Source: Candidatus Babeliales bacterium (GTDB taxonomy: Bacteria > Babelota > Babeliae > Babelales > Chromulinivoraceae). Taken from it: a stretch of 35,412 nucleotides of DNA. The notes beneath the pieces were generated by a model that was not told where the DNA came from, ran no database searches, and was given only the letters and a program-made list of their open reading frames with translations. This document shows, piece by piece, positions 1 to 8,034 of this stretch. The DNA lies in the NCBI GenBank assembly GCA_018061805.1, contig JAGOTL010000008.1, forward strand, positions 1-35,412. The letters are read 5' to 3'. Position 1 is the first letter of the stretch; every line of letters begins with the position of its first letter. The translations under genes and the position numbers were made by a program.

Positions 1-943
1 GTTTAATCATGCGAGAACCCATAGGCGTTACAGCCTTATCCATCAAAGAAAGAAGCGTATGTTGCCGACTACCATCAAAACTATTTTTAACTAAATCTAA
101 ATTTTTCTGCGTAGCACTATCAAGCATCAAAAAAGACTCTGGTTCATAAAACACAATCGACTTAACATGCTCTAAAGCTTTTTGCTGCGTTTTTTGAACA
201 TATTTTTTCCACATAATTGTTGCATACAATAACGCTGTGTGTTGCTGCAACGTAGCAAACGATTGCTGATCCAAATGAGATTGCAACCACTGCGTTTCTT
301 GTTCTACTAATGTTTGATCAAAATCTAAATTGTATGTTGTGGTAAAAAAACTACGTTGCTTAAAAAATGATTCATACGATTGAATAGCTTTGTTTTGCAA
401 TAAAACGACTTCGTCAGGTAAAAAACGAAACAGTTCTGTTTCAAGTTGCTTATGAGCTCCAAAGGGCAATATCGTAGCATACAGTTGTGATGTTAAAAGT
501 TCAGAAAATAATAATCCAAAACCAGACTTGGTTGGAAAAAAAGAAAAAAGATACGAACTTGACTTAGCATCAAGCAAATTATCAGCCACCAAAGTACCAG
601 GAGTAAGAACGTTGGTAACCCCACGAGCGACCATCTTACCCGTCACAGCTGGCTCAAGCTGATCGCACAATGCTATTTTAAAACCACCCTTGACCAAGCG
701 TGGCACATAATGATCAACAGCATGCAAAGGAAATCCACAGAGAGGAATTGGTACACCTTGATATTCCCCGCGCTTTGTAAGCGCAATTCCTAAAAACTCG
801 GCGACCTTTTTGGCATCTTCAAAAAAAATTTCGTAAAAATCACCGACTTGAAATAGCACAATAGCATCAGCATATTCTCGCTTAACTTCAACGTATTGTT
901 TCATTGCAGGAGTTAAACCCGTCAAATCGTACATGTCCTGCAC
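1..943 (-). CDS. mutS: DNA mismatch repair protein MutS, N-terminal part (3' end outside window)
   Basis: About 314 codons of the MutS N-terminus, open to the window edge. MutS binds mismatched or looped DNA and recruits MutL. Seen: the mismatch-recognition motif GDFYE (Phe-X-Glu) near residue 30, followed by ALTKRG, GVPIPLCGFP and CDQLEPA, all typical of domain I. The connector domain follows, and the segment ends in TPMGSRMIK, the start of the lever region; the ATPase domain is beyond the edge. I prefer the GTG start at 943, because AAGGA on the minus strand lies 7 bases upstream. An in-frame ATG at 934 would put that site 16 bases away. It is the third gene of a minus-strand run after uvrA and an exported protein, with a 44-base gap from the latter. 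The intact Phe-X-Glu motif argues for a true repair MutS rather than MutS2. Confidence 0.95.
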   Translation of the reverse strand, partial: MQDMYDLTGLTPAMKQYVEVKREYADAIVLFQVGDFYEIFFEDAKKVAEFLGIALTKRGEYQGVPIPLCGFPLHAVDHYVPRLVKGGFKIALCDQLEPAVTGKMVARGVTNVLTPGTLVADNLLDAKSSSYLFSFFPTKSGFGLLFSELLTSQLYATILPFGAHKQLETELFRFLPDEVVLLQNKAIQSYESFFKQRSFFTTTYNLDFDQTLVEQETQWLQSHLDQQSFATLQQHTALLYATIMWKKYVQKTQQKALEHVKSIVFYEPESFLMLDSATQKNLDLVKNSFDGSRQHTLLSLMDKAVTPMGSRMIK

Positions 944-987
944 TGCCGTATCCTTATTGAACGTATATTGCTACAAGATCCTGTTTA

Positions 988-2121
988 CTATGTTTTTACT
1001 GTACAATATTTATGCAAAAAAGACAGCTGTTGCTTTAAAACATGTTCATATTCATACGTTAGTGTAAACATTCCACGGTTATTTTTACTTACCGTTTCTA
1101 AATCAGCTGCTGAAAGATTTAATTGTGTTTCAATATCGGTAATATAACGATTGTATACTGCAACAACATGTTGTATGCGCACATCTATTTGCTTATTATA
1201 GGTACCCATAAAAGCAAGGATTTTTGCAATATCTGCTGTTAATTTTTGGCATAACTCAACAATCTCTTTGCGACATGCTTGATCCCGCTCAAAAATATCT
1301 ACGAGTTCACCATCTTGCTGCATACGTTTTTGACGAGCTAAGTGCGGCAATAGTTGCTCTTGAAGATCTTGGTATGTTTCAGCCTGACTCACATACTTAT
1401 GCTTCAATTCATGAAGCAAATAATTGTAATACCCCAAATCTTGCTCACCATCAGTGCCATAAAGCTTCATGGCATGCATCATATCCTGCACAAAAGCTTT
1501 CATATTTACGGCTGCTTCCTGATTTAACACATGACCTGATAACAACGCACTATGCAAATCATATTCAATCATTCTATGCTTCAAATCTGCAAATAGCTGA
1601 TCTATGCGTGTATGTTTTTCATAAAACCAAAGCACTGTTTCTGGAGCATACAATAACTCAAGATTTTTACGCACATGCTCATAGACAGCATTGGTAACAA
1701 CACCTGCCACCAACATACTTGATGTATCGGCAAAAAATTTGGTCATATCCCAGCACATCAATTTACAATTTTGAACCGCTGCTTGCAGCATACCGGCCAA
1801 AGATGTTGCTTTAGGCAGTGATGCACCACTGGCATCATTTGACAACTGAGCATCCAGTAACCGTGACTTTGCAAGCGCAGCTTTGTCTATGGCCGTATAG
1901 CGAACGTATGATGCTGCATACAAAGCAGTAGCAATGGATGCTGAAACTGCTGCTGTGGTCGCATGTCGATACAACGTACGTTTTTTCTTCAAAACGATGT
2001 GCTTTTGAACCTGTTGCTCTGTTGGCATCTGTAACTTTTCAAGCTCTACAGTGCACATCGCGCTCACAGGCACCATGAGCAACAAAACAATATACAAAAA
2101 TCTATTTTTAAGCGATATCAT
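988..2121 (-). CDS. exported or membrane protein of unknown function, helical
   Basis: Not recognised. With the start at 2121 the product is 377 residues. The start is chosen because it opens a clean signal peptide (KNRFLYIVLLLMVPVSA) and AAGG lies 9 bases upstream on the minus strand. An ATG at 2127 is only 3 bases from that site, and the longer in-frame start at 2178 has no ribosome binding site and buries the signal. A second hydrophobic stretch (AAVSASIATALYAASYV, about residues 55-72) could be a membrane anchor. The rest is helical and rich in charged and Gln residues, with several Tyr/His-rich segments (for example YNYLLHELKHKY) and possible coiled coil. It sits between uvrA and mutS in one transcription direction with short gaps, so it is probably co-transcribed with repair genes. 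Nothing in it suggests a role in DNA repair. Confidence 0.8.
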   Translation of the reverse strand: MISLKNRFLYIVLLLMVPVSAMCTVELEKLQMPTEQQVQKHIVLKKKRTLYRHATTAAVSASIATALYAASYVRYTAIDKAALAKSRLLDAQLSNDASGASLPKATSLAGMLQAAVQNCKLMCWDMTKFFADTSSMLVAGVVTNAVYEHVRKNLELLYAPETVLWFYEKHTRIDQLFADLKHRMIEYDLHSALLSGHVLNQEAAVNMKAFVQDMMHAMKLYGTDGEQDLGYYNYLLHELKHKYVSQAETYQDLQEQLLPHLARQKRMQQDGELVDIFERDQACRKEIVELCQKLTADIAKILAFMGTYNKQIDVRIQHVVAVYNRYITDIETQLNLSAADLETVSKNNRGMFTLTYEYEHVLKQQLSFLHKYCTVKT

Positions 2122-2182
2122 GTTCATAAACCTTATACAAATACTATTTCTAAACCAATGAGTATACTTCAACACCATTGTT

Positions 2183-4714
2183 TCAACAACGCTGTTTTAA
2201 ATAGGTTGCAAGATAACGACCCGTATGACTTGCCGTTACACGCGCCACATCTTCAGGCGTTCCTTGTGCCACAATCATACCACCTTCAGATCCACCTTCA
2301 GGACCTAAATCAATGACATAATCTGCCACCTTTAAAACATCGAGGTTATGTTCTATCACAATGACCGAGTTGCCTTTTTCAATTAAACGATTAAGCACCG
2401 TCAGCAACTTAACAATATCATGCGTATGAAGTCCGGTCGTAGGTTCATCCAAGATGTACAGCGTACTTTGCCCACGCTTTGCAAGTTCATTGACCAATTT
2501 TATACGCTGCGCTTCTCCTCCTGATAATGTTGTTGCTGCTTGACCTAATTTCACATAATCCAAACCAACATCACACATCAGTTGCAATCGTTTAACCAAA
2601 GCACTATGAGCCTTGAAAAATTCTAACGCTTCAAGCGCTGTCATATCCAAAACATCGGCAATGTTTTTGCCCTTATATAAAATTTGCAATGTTTCAGCGC
2701 TGTATCGTTTCCCATGACATACTTTACACGTCATCACAACATCAGGTAAAAAGTGCATAGAAACAGTTATGATACCGTCTCCATGACATTTATAACAACG
2801 TCCTTTGTCCACATTAAAACTAAATTGGCCAACATCATAACCACGAATTTTGCTATCAGGAACAGCCGCAAAAATATCGCGTATGCCATTAAAAATACCT
2901 ATGTACGTCGCAGGATTAGACCGAGATGTTCTACCAATCGGAGTTTGATCAATTTGTACCATGTTTTCGATATGTTCAATACCTGAAAGCTTCTTTGCAT
3001 CAAACAACTTCCATTTTTGAAACGATTCAAGCTCTTTATGCACAGTTGGAACAAGTTCTTCAAAAATCAAACTACTCTTGCCAGAACCAGATACCCCCGA
3101 AACAGCACACATAACTTTTAATGGAAATGTAACACTGATATTTTTCAAGTTATTTTTGGTAGCATTATAAAGTGTTAAGAATTGATCTGTAGATCGACGT
3201 TTTTTAGGTACCGCAATACAAAGCTCTCCAGATAAATATTTACCCGTCAAAGAATTTGGATTTTTCATCAATTGTTTTGGCGTACCAACAGCCGTTACGG
3301 TTCCACCATGAATACCTGCTGCAGGACCCATATCAATCACATGATCTGCAATCATAATGGTATCTATATCATGCTCAACCACGACGACCGTGTTTCCCAA
3401 TTTTTTTAACGAATGCAGTGTTTCAATTAATCGATCATTATCACGCTGATGCAGACCGATACTTGGCTCATCTAAAATATACAACACGCCACTGAGCGCA
3501 CAACCAACCTGCTTTGCCAAGCGAATACGTTGTCCTTCTCCACCCGAAAGTGTTCGAGCAGTACGATTCATCGATAAATAGGTCAGACCAACGTTGACCA
3601 AAAATTGTAACCTTTGGCACGTTTCTTTCAAAACAGTCTGGGCAATTTCAGTTTCAAAGTCATCAAGCTTGAGTGCTTGTAAAAAATGAAGCGCATCTGT
3701 AATAGATAGATCACATATTTCAAAAATATTTTTACCACCAACCGTGACAGCCAGGGCTTGTTTGTGTAAACGACGACCTTGGCATTGATGACACAATCGT
3801 AACTCTTTTCCAAAGTACATCGCATACGCATCTTCTTTTTCAATGTACTCAACACCAAGCCCATCACACGCTGAGCAAGCACCAATAGGTGAATTGAATG
3901 AAAAAAAGCGAGGTTCAAGTTCCGGAAACCCAACCTGACACGTCAAGCACATACGCTTAGACGAATACAGCGTTGTAGCATTATCTACTGAAATTTTGCA
4001 TAGCCCATCAGCAAAGTCAAAACTTTTTTGAACTGCTTCTTGAACACGCGCCAAACAATCTGCATCTGGCTCAATGGTTATACTATCAAGCAACACATCG
4101 ATCGTATGCTTATAACTTTTTTTCAAATTCAATTTTTCAATATCAGTCACATGATTGATCTTATGCATTTGGCCATCAATCATAAATCGATAAAAGCCTT
4201 TCGCCATAAAATCAGCAAGTTCATTTTTAAATTCACCCTTTTTTTCATGAGCAATCGGAGCTGCTATCGTAACAACTTTATGTGCATGAGCTTCTATGAC
4301 ATATTGAGCTATCTGACTTGAGCTATGCGCCTTAATCGTAGATGAACACAATGAACAATGAGGCACCCCAATACGTGCAAATAAAATACGCAAATAATCA
4401 TAAATTTCAGTGATCGTTCCTACCGTAGATCGAGGATTATGACCCACTGTTTTTTGCTCAATTGCTATCGACGGACATAGCCCATCAATGCGATCAAAAT
4501 CTGGTTTTTTAGAAATTCCCAAAAATTGTCGCGCATATGAAGATAGTGATTCCATGTAACGTCGTTTACCTTCGACAAATAAAATATCCAAAGCTAAGGA
4601 ACTTTTACCTGATCCTGAAGGACCTGTAATAACGACAAGTGAATCTTTTGGAATGGTTACTGATATGTTTTTTAGATTATGTTCACGAGCACCAACAATC
4701 TCAATATTTTTCAT
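2183..4714 (-). CDS. uvrA: excinuclease ABC subunit A, shortened form
   Basis: The damage-recognition ATPase of nucleotide excision repair, which loads UvrB. Two ABC modules are complete: Walker A GPSGSGKS (31-38) and GVSGSGKS (540-547), signatures LSGGEGQR (389-396) and LSGGEAQR (730-737), and Walker B LYILDEP in each. Zinc module 1 is C256/C259/C280/C283 and zinc module 2 is C640/C643/C663/C666. At 843 residues it is about 100 shorter than the usual 940. The loss is between C283 and the CHQCQGRRL motif at about 308: about 25 residues here, over 100 in E. coli UvrA as I recall it. All catalytic motifs remain, so it is probably functional. The first ATG is used, with only a weak GAAAG site upstream. 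First gene of the uvrA - exported protein - mutS run. A TATACT hexamer on the minus strand (4828-4823) may mark its promoter. Confidence 0.97.
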   Translation of the reverse strand: MKNIEIVGAREHNLKNISVTIPKDSLVVITGPSGSGKSSLALDILFVEGKRRYMESLSSYARQFLGISKKPDFDRIDGLCPSIAIEQKTVGHNPRSTVGTITEIYDYLRILFARIGVPHCSLCSSTIKAHSSSQIAQYVIEAHAHKVVTIAAPIAHEKKGEFKNELADFMAKGFYRFMIDGQMHKINHVTDIEKLNLKKSYKHTIDVLLDSITIEPDADCLARVQEAVQKSFDFADGLCKISVDNATTLYSSKRMCLTCQVGFPELEPRFFSFNSPIGACSACDGLGVEYIEKEDAYAMYFGKELRLCHQCQGRRLHKQALAVTVGGKNIFEICDLSITDALHFLQALKLDDFETEIAQTVLKETCQRLQFLVNVGLTYLSMNRTARTLSGGEGQRIRLAKQVGCALSGVLYILDEPSIGLHQRDNDRLIETLHSLKKLGNTVVVVEHDIDTIMIADHVIDMGPAAGIHGGTVTAVGTPKQLMKNPNSLTGKYLSGELCIAVPKKRRSTDQFLTLYNATKNNLKNISVTFPLKVMCAVSGVSGSGKSSLIFEELVPTVHKELESFQKWKLFDAKKLSGIEHIENMVQIDQTPIGRTSRSNPATYIGIFNGIRDIFAAVPDSKIRGYDVGQFSFNVDKGRCYKCHGDGIITVSMHFLPDVVMTCKVCHGKRYSAETLQILYKGKNIADVLDMTALEALEFFKAHSALVKRLQLMCDVGLDYVKLGQAATTLSGGEAQRIKLVNELAKRGQSTLYILDEPTTGLHTHDIVKLLTVLNRLIEKGNSVIVIEHNLDVLKVADYVIDLGPEGGSEGGMIVAQGTPEDVARVTASHTGRYLATYLKQRC

Positions 4715-4937
4715 ACTGTTTTCTTTCAGCTCAACTGTTTACTTGCAAAGCGCAAGGTACCGTGATTAAAAGCATTAGCTAGAAGTTTTGCCGGTATATA
4801 TGTTTTTTTTAATTAATACTTCAGTATATCATGTTTTATGCTCAAAACATAGATAGCCCTATCTGGATGATACGAGATTTCAACCGATTCATCGAACATT
4901 TCAACAAAACTACCTAGATTTTTATATAAAAGCGACG

Positions 4938-4943
4938 TATACT
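4938..4943 (+). promoter_or_regulatory. possible -10 element for tRNA-His
   Basis: The hexamer TATACT ends 23 bases before the tRNA-His 5' end. No good -35 hexamer is seen at the usual spacing. The same hexamer precedes several other genes in the window. The gap 4715-4966 between uvrA and this tRNA otherwise holds only A+T-rich sequence with no gene that I can see. Confidence 0.3.
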
Positions 4944-4966
4944 AAATACTAATTCTGATATTTTGT

Positions 4967-5043
4967 GGTGAGCGTAGCTCAGTTGGTAGAGCACCAGGTT
5001 GTGGTTCTGGGGGTCGTGGGTTCAATCCCCACCGCTCACCCCA
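4967..5043 (+). tRNA. tRNA-His (anticodon GTG), CCA encoded
   Basis: A full cloverleaf can be drawn. The acceptor stem GTGAGCG (4968-4974) pairs with CGCTCAC (5033-5039). The extra G at position -1 (4967), typical of histidine tRNA, faces discriminator C at 5040. The anticodon loop TTGTGGT gives GTG, and the T arm is GTGGG-TTCAATC-CCCAC. CCA is encoded at 5041-5043 and is followed directly by a run of T residues that may help end transcription. A tRNA-Pro starts 63 bases downstream on the same strand, so the two may share a transcript. Confidence 0.97.
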
Positions 5044-5105
5044 TTTTTTTTGAGTTCTAATCTTTTTTCTAAGATTATATTTTTCAGTAATACATGCACA
5101 TTAAT

Positions 5106-5181
5106 CGGGGCGTGGCGCAATTGGTAGCGCACTCGCTTTGGGAGCGAGGGGTTGTGAGTTCGAGTCTCGCCGCCCCGACCA
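5106..5181 (+). tRNA. tRNA-Pro (anticodon TGG), copy 1, CCA encoded
   Basis: Acceptor stem CGGGGCG (5106-5112) pairs with CGCCCCG (5171-5177). Anticodon stem CTCGC/GCGAG carries the loop TTTGGGA, anticodon TGG, which can read most or all proline codons. CCA is encoded at 5179-5181. The sequence is identical, base for base, to the copy at 9151-9226. The minus-strand reading frames that cross this tRNA are artefacts. Confidence 0.97.
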
Positions 5182-5197
5182 TGCTTCGAACTTCGTA

Positions 5198-5340
5198 CTA
5201 CGCCTGGCACGGCCAGCACCAATAATGATACGAAAAACAAATAATATTGAAGTTTTGAAAAGAAGCCTGTCCGACAAAGTAAGCGGTTGGGCATAGCGTT
5301 TACACGAAGCCCAAGAGACACGACGCCTGGACGGCACAAC
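5198..5340 (+). repeat. structured, palindrome-rich patch after tRNA-Pro copy 1
   Basis: This non-coding patch lies between tRNA-Pro and the GIY-YIG pseudogene. It holds the small hairpin CTGGC-ACG-GCCAG (5204-5216) inside the 18-base element CTACGCCTGGCACGGCCA (5198-5215). A longer stem TTGGGC/GCCCAA spans 5287-5314. A degenerate second copy of the first element, ACGACGCCTGGACGGCAC, lies at 5320-5337. A related element follows the second tRNA-Pro at 9259-9276 (15 of 18 bases the same). The patch looks richer in G+C than its surroundings. It may be the upstream part of a small mobile cassette that carried the GIY-YIG gene; that is inference. Confidence 0.45.
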
Positions 5341-5376
5341 TATTAACATCAACAACATTTTAATTTTATAAAAATC

Positions 5377-5566
5377 ATGCATTACGTTTATTTACTTCGA
5401 TCAATCAATTTTCCAAGTAAAACATATATTGGATTTACTGATAACATCTTAGAACGCCTCGATGCTCATAATCATGGAAGCTCTTTACATACCACAAGCA
5501 GCTTATCTCAAATCGCATTCAGGGCGCAGCTTTGCAAAAAAACGCCTATGGAAACAAATCTCATAA
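5377..5566 (+). pseudogene. GIY-YIG family nuclease, decayed (internal deletion and frameshift)
   Basis: The first 41 codons read MHYVYLLRS...TYIGFTDN...RLDAHN, the N-terminus of the short stand-alone GIY-YIG nucleases (YhbQ/UPF0213-like): the YVY/YIG strands and the catalytic Arg of RLDAHN. The usual C-terminal motif is also present but in the next frame: YLKSHSGRSFAKKRLW from 5504, ending at TAA 5564-5566. Compared with the usual family length of about 80-100 residues, about 25 central residues are missing, including the segment with the metal-binding Glu that normally precedes YLKSG. The original frame runs on to 5646 with a meaningless tail. I read this as a dead gene after a deletion that also shifted the frame. 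Palindromes lie on both sides. Confidence 0.8.
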
Positions 5567-5579
5567 ATTTTACAAAATG

Positions 5580-5627
5580 GTCGGCAAGCCGACTTCTTCA
5601 AAGTATTATTATTTGCGCCGTTGGCGC
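5580..5627 (+). repeat. two short inverted repeats downstream of the GIY-YIG remnant
   Basis: GTCGGC-AA-GCCGAC at 5580-5593 and GCGCC-GTT-GGCGC at 5615-5627 are perfect palindromic stems in otherwise A+T-rich DNA. No T run follows, so they are unlikely to be ordinary terminators. Together with the stems at 5204-5314 they bracket the pseudogene. Confidence 0.4.
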
Positions 5628-5715
5628 TGAAAGAACGCTATGTTAAACACAATGGAATTTTTTAAAATATTTACAACTAATCAAATCAGTAACGTATTTT
5701 AAAACAGAGGTTATT

Positions 5716-6750
5716 ATGAAATTAATGAATATTTTTTTTAAAACTTTAACTTTTTCATGCATTACCTTAATTTTTGGCACTAGCTTTGCCAGCGAACCAA
5801 AGATACCAAATACAGAATTTTTCGAAGAAGAAGCAGCAAAGTTTATTAAAGAAACAGCAAAGTTTATTGAAGAACTTGTGCACATGCAATATGATAAATG
5901 GCAGCAAGTTATCGACAAAGAAGGACTGTTTCCTTTTGCTAGCAATCCCACCCTATCCTGGAATGAGTTTGAGAGTGATTTGCGAAAAGAATATGCTCAT
6001 TTAAACATTCCACCAATCAAAGTTACAAACAAACCATTTGAAGGCCCGTCTTACCACCTTGATAGAAAAGCAATATATTGCAATCCTACATGTTTTTCAT
6101 CCCCTGCACTTGCTGCATCTAATTTGCTACACGAAACAGGTCATGCTCATTATCCAGAGAATCTACGAAAACAAGACCAACAGAAAGCTCAAGCCAAAAC
6201 AAGCATAATCGAGCAACGTATCGACCGACTATCTGCCGGCGCAACAAACATGCTCTACGGTCTTCAAGCAGGACTCACCGGTACAAATGCGTATAAATTA
6301 TTACGTTATAAACCTCATACAGTACTGCTTCTTGCTCAAGGCGCTGTAATGGCTTTGACCAAAAATGAATCTGCTTTTATAAAAAAGATTACTGACAAGC
6401 TCAAAAATACTGCAAAAAATCATATTGATCAGTCTGTAGGAAAACGACCCGAAGAATATTGGGCTGATGATTTTTCCAATAAATATGCAACAAAAGAAGC
6501 ATTACTTGCAGCACAAGAATCCTGGTCAAGACAAGGTGTTCTAAGGCTATATAAAGATGAAATAATCTCATTGCTAAAAAACGACGGTATAGCGCTTGAT
6601 ATAATTCCTGAGCCATGCATGAAACCGCTGGTTCACATAATCTATACTTTTTCTGGCTTACTTGATCCGACACATCCATCGTTTAAACAACGACATACTA
6701 TCGCCACACAAGCACTAAAAAATCGCTTTGGCGTAACTGGCGTACAATAA
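5716..6750 (+). CDS. exported zinc metallopeptidase, M48-like
   Basis: A 344-residue protein with signal peptide MKLMNIFF...GTSFA (cut near residue 25). Three landmarks of the M48 (HtpX/Ste24) gluzincin family occur in order. HETGH (139-143) is the HExxH zinc site. EYWAD (247-251) supplies the third zinc ligand Glu and the following Asp. DPTHPSFKQRH (317-327) matches the C-terminal THP...R signature. Two mildly hydrophobic stretches lie between the first two motifs (about 178-192 and 202-214). It probably cleaves proteins outside the cytoplasm; the substrate is unknown. The ribosome binding site is GAGG, 5 bases before the ATG. Residues 41-54 hold a short tandem repeat (AKFIKET, AKFIEEL; 21-base period). 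It stands alone and ends at a bidirectional terminator shared with the SPFH gene. Confidence 0.8.
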   Translation: MKLMNIFFKTLTFSCITLIFGTSFASEPKIPNTEFFEEEAAKFIKETAKFIEELVHMQYDKWQQVIDKEGLFPFASNPTLSWNEFESDLRKEYAHLNIPPIKVTNKPFEGPSYHLDRKAIYCNPTCFSSPALAASNLLHETGHAHYPENLRKQDQQKAQAKTSIIEQRIDRLSAGATNMLYGLQAGLTGTNAYKLLRYKPHTVLLLAQGAVMALTKNESAFIKKITDKLKNTAKNHIDQSVGKRPEEYWADDFSNKYATKEALLAAQESWSRQGVLRLYKDEIISLLKNDGIALDIIPEPCMKPLVHIIYTFSGLLDPTHPSFKQRHTIATQALKNRFGVTGVQ

Positions 6751-6840
6751 CCGTTCAAATATTTAGAATTGCTCTCTCTTTGGCAAAAACAACTATTCTT
6801 TGAGTAAATTACAAACGATTCCGATTGCAATAAATAGACA

Positions 6841-6870
6841 AAAAAAGCCTCAGAAAAACTGAGGCTTTTT
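6841..6870. terminator. bidirectional intrinsic terminator
   Basis: Stem GCCTCAG (6847-6853) / CTGAGGC (6859-6865) with an AAAAA loop, flanked by six A on the left and a T run on the right. It works on both strands and separates the converging metallopeptidase and SPFH genes. Confidence 0.9.
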
Positions 6871-6889
6871 GTAACATATTAAAATTCTA

Positions 6890-7882
6890 TTACTTTTGAT
6901 GATTAAAGATCTCTTTAATCGAAGACAAAGCTCCTGTAAGCGATGCAGCCTCATACGGCACAATAATCATCTTATTATCTTTACCCTTAGTCATTTCAGG
7001 TAACGCTTGAACATATTTAATTGCTGTCAAATATGACGTTACGTGAGTTTTATCGGGAAGTGCTGCTTTAATCAATTCGATAGCTTGAGCTTCAGCTTGC
7101 GCCAACTTCAAACGAGCTTCCGCTTCTGCCTGCGCTTCAATGATTTTTGCTTGGGCTTGACCTTGAGCTTCTAAAATCTCAGATTCTTTCACACCTTCAG
7201 CTTGCAAAATAGCAGAACGCTTTGAACCTTCTGCCTCTAAAATAATTGCGCGACGATCACGCTCTGCACGCATCTGCTTTTCCATCGCTATACGAATATC
7301 TTTTGGAGGATTAACCTCTTGTAATTCAACCCGATTAATCTTAACGCCCCATTTAATCGTTGCGTCATCTAAAATGATACGTAATTTTTCATTAATCTGA
7401 TCACGCGAAATAAGCGTTTCATCCAAATCTAAAGAACCAATAACGTTACGAAGTGTCGTTTGAGTTATTTTTTCGATAGCTTCTGGTAAATTAGAAACCG
7501 CATAAATAGCAGCTTTTACATCGGTAATTTGATAATACAATAACGCATTAATTTCCATCATAACGTTATCTTTGGTAATCACACTTTGTTTAGGAAATTC
7601 ATACACCGATTCACGGACATCGATACGCGAAATTGTTTTTGAATATGAAATATAATTATTCATCTGCTGATCAAAATAGGTAAACGTCCATGTTACATTA
7701 CGCTGTTTATCCATAAATGGTACAATAAAATGCATCCCTGGATAGAGCACTTTTTGAAACTTACCAAGTCGCTCAACAATGATTGTTTCGGCTTGTCGCA
7801 CAATCACGACACTGCTCCCAATCAAAACTAAGATCAAAAAACCTATCACCGCAAGTACTGCAACTGATTCTACTAAAAACAT
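6890..7882 (-). CDS. SPFH/band 7 (stomatin/HflK-like) membrane protein
   Basis: 330 residues from the ATG at 7882, chosen because AAGGA lies 8 bases upstream on the minus strand; longer in-frame starts lack a site. One N-terminal membrane segment (VAVLAVIGFLILVLIGSSVVIV, about 7-28) is followed by the band 7 domain: VERLGKFQKVLYPGMHF (37-53), the VITKDNV stretch near 101, and LDETLISRDQIN (153-164). A long Ala/Glu/Gln-rich helix (about 200-270, repeated EAQ/AEAEA units) is the oligomerising coiled coil of stomatin/paraslipin-type proteins. Such proteins form ring-shaped membrane assemblies and organise microdomains and proteases. The usual NfeD partner is not next to it. It is transcribed alone toward the terminator at 6841-6870. 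Confidence 0.95.
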   Translation of the reverse strand: MFLVESVAVLAVIGFLILVLIGSSVVIVRQAETIIVERLGKFQKVLYPGMHFIVPFMDKQRNVTWTFTYFDQQMNNYISYSKTISRIDVRESVYEFPKQSVITKDNVMMEINALLYYQITDVKAAIYAVSNLPEAIEKITQTTLRNVIGSLDLDETLISRDQINEKLRIILDDATIKWGVKINRVELQEVNPPKDIRIAMEKQMRAERDRRAIILEAEGSKRSAILQAEGVKESEILEAQGQAQAKIIEAQAEAEARLKLAQAEAQAIELIKAALPDKTHVTSYLTAIKYVQALPEMTKGKDNKMIIVPYEAASLTGALSSIKEIFNHQK

Positions 7883-7981
7883 AGCAACCATCCTTATGAT
7901 TATTAATGTTGCACTCTGTATAACTTCATCATAAGAATACCACAAAAACAGACAAAGTTCTTCTCTTCTTGTACAACAAAA

Positions 7982-8011
7982 AAAAGGCAACCTTATTTCA
8001 GGTTACCTTTT
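7982..8011 (-). terminator. intrinsic terminator of the gene at 8035-8523
   Basis: On the minus strand AAAAGGTAACCT / AGGTTGCCTTTT form a 12-bp stem with one U-G wobble, followed by a T run. It lies 24 bases past the stop codon of the small exported protein gene and upstream of the SPFH gene, so it isolates the two. Confidence 0.8.
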
Positions 8012-8034
8012 AATTTTTTCAGAAAATAATGCGC

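Noticed and set aside
1224-1697. 157-codon plus-strand frame opposite the exported protein gene at 988-2121
   Set aside because: No ribosome binding site, signal or recognisable motif; the minus-strand gene fits the operon and has a clean signal peptide.
5022-5382. Minus-strand open frames across tRNA-His and tRNA-Pro (products with GGETRTHNPSLP or RRDSNSQPLAPKAS)
   Set aside because: These are translations of the tRNA-Pro sequence, a well-known source of false proteins; the same peptide appears at 9140-9322 over the second tRNA copy.
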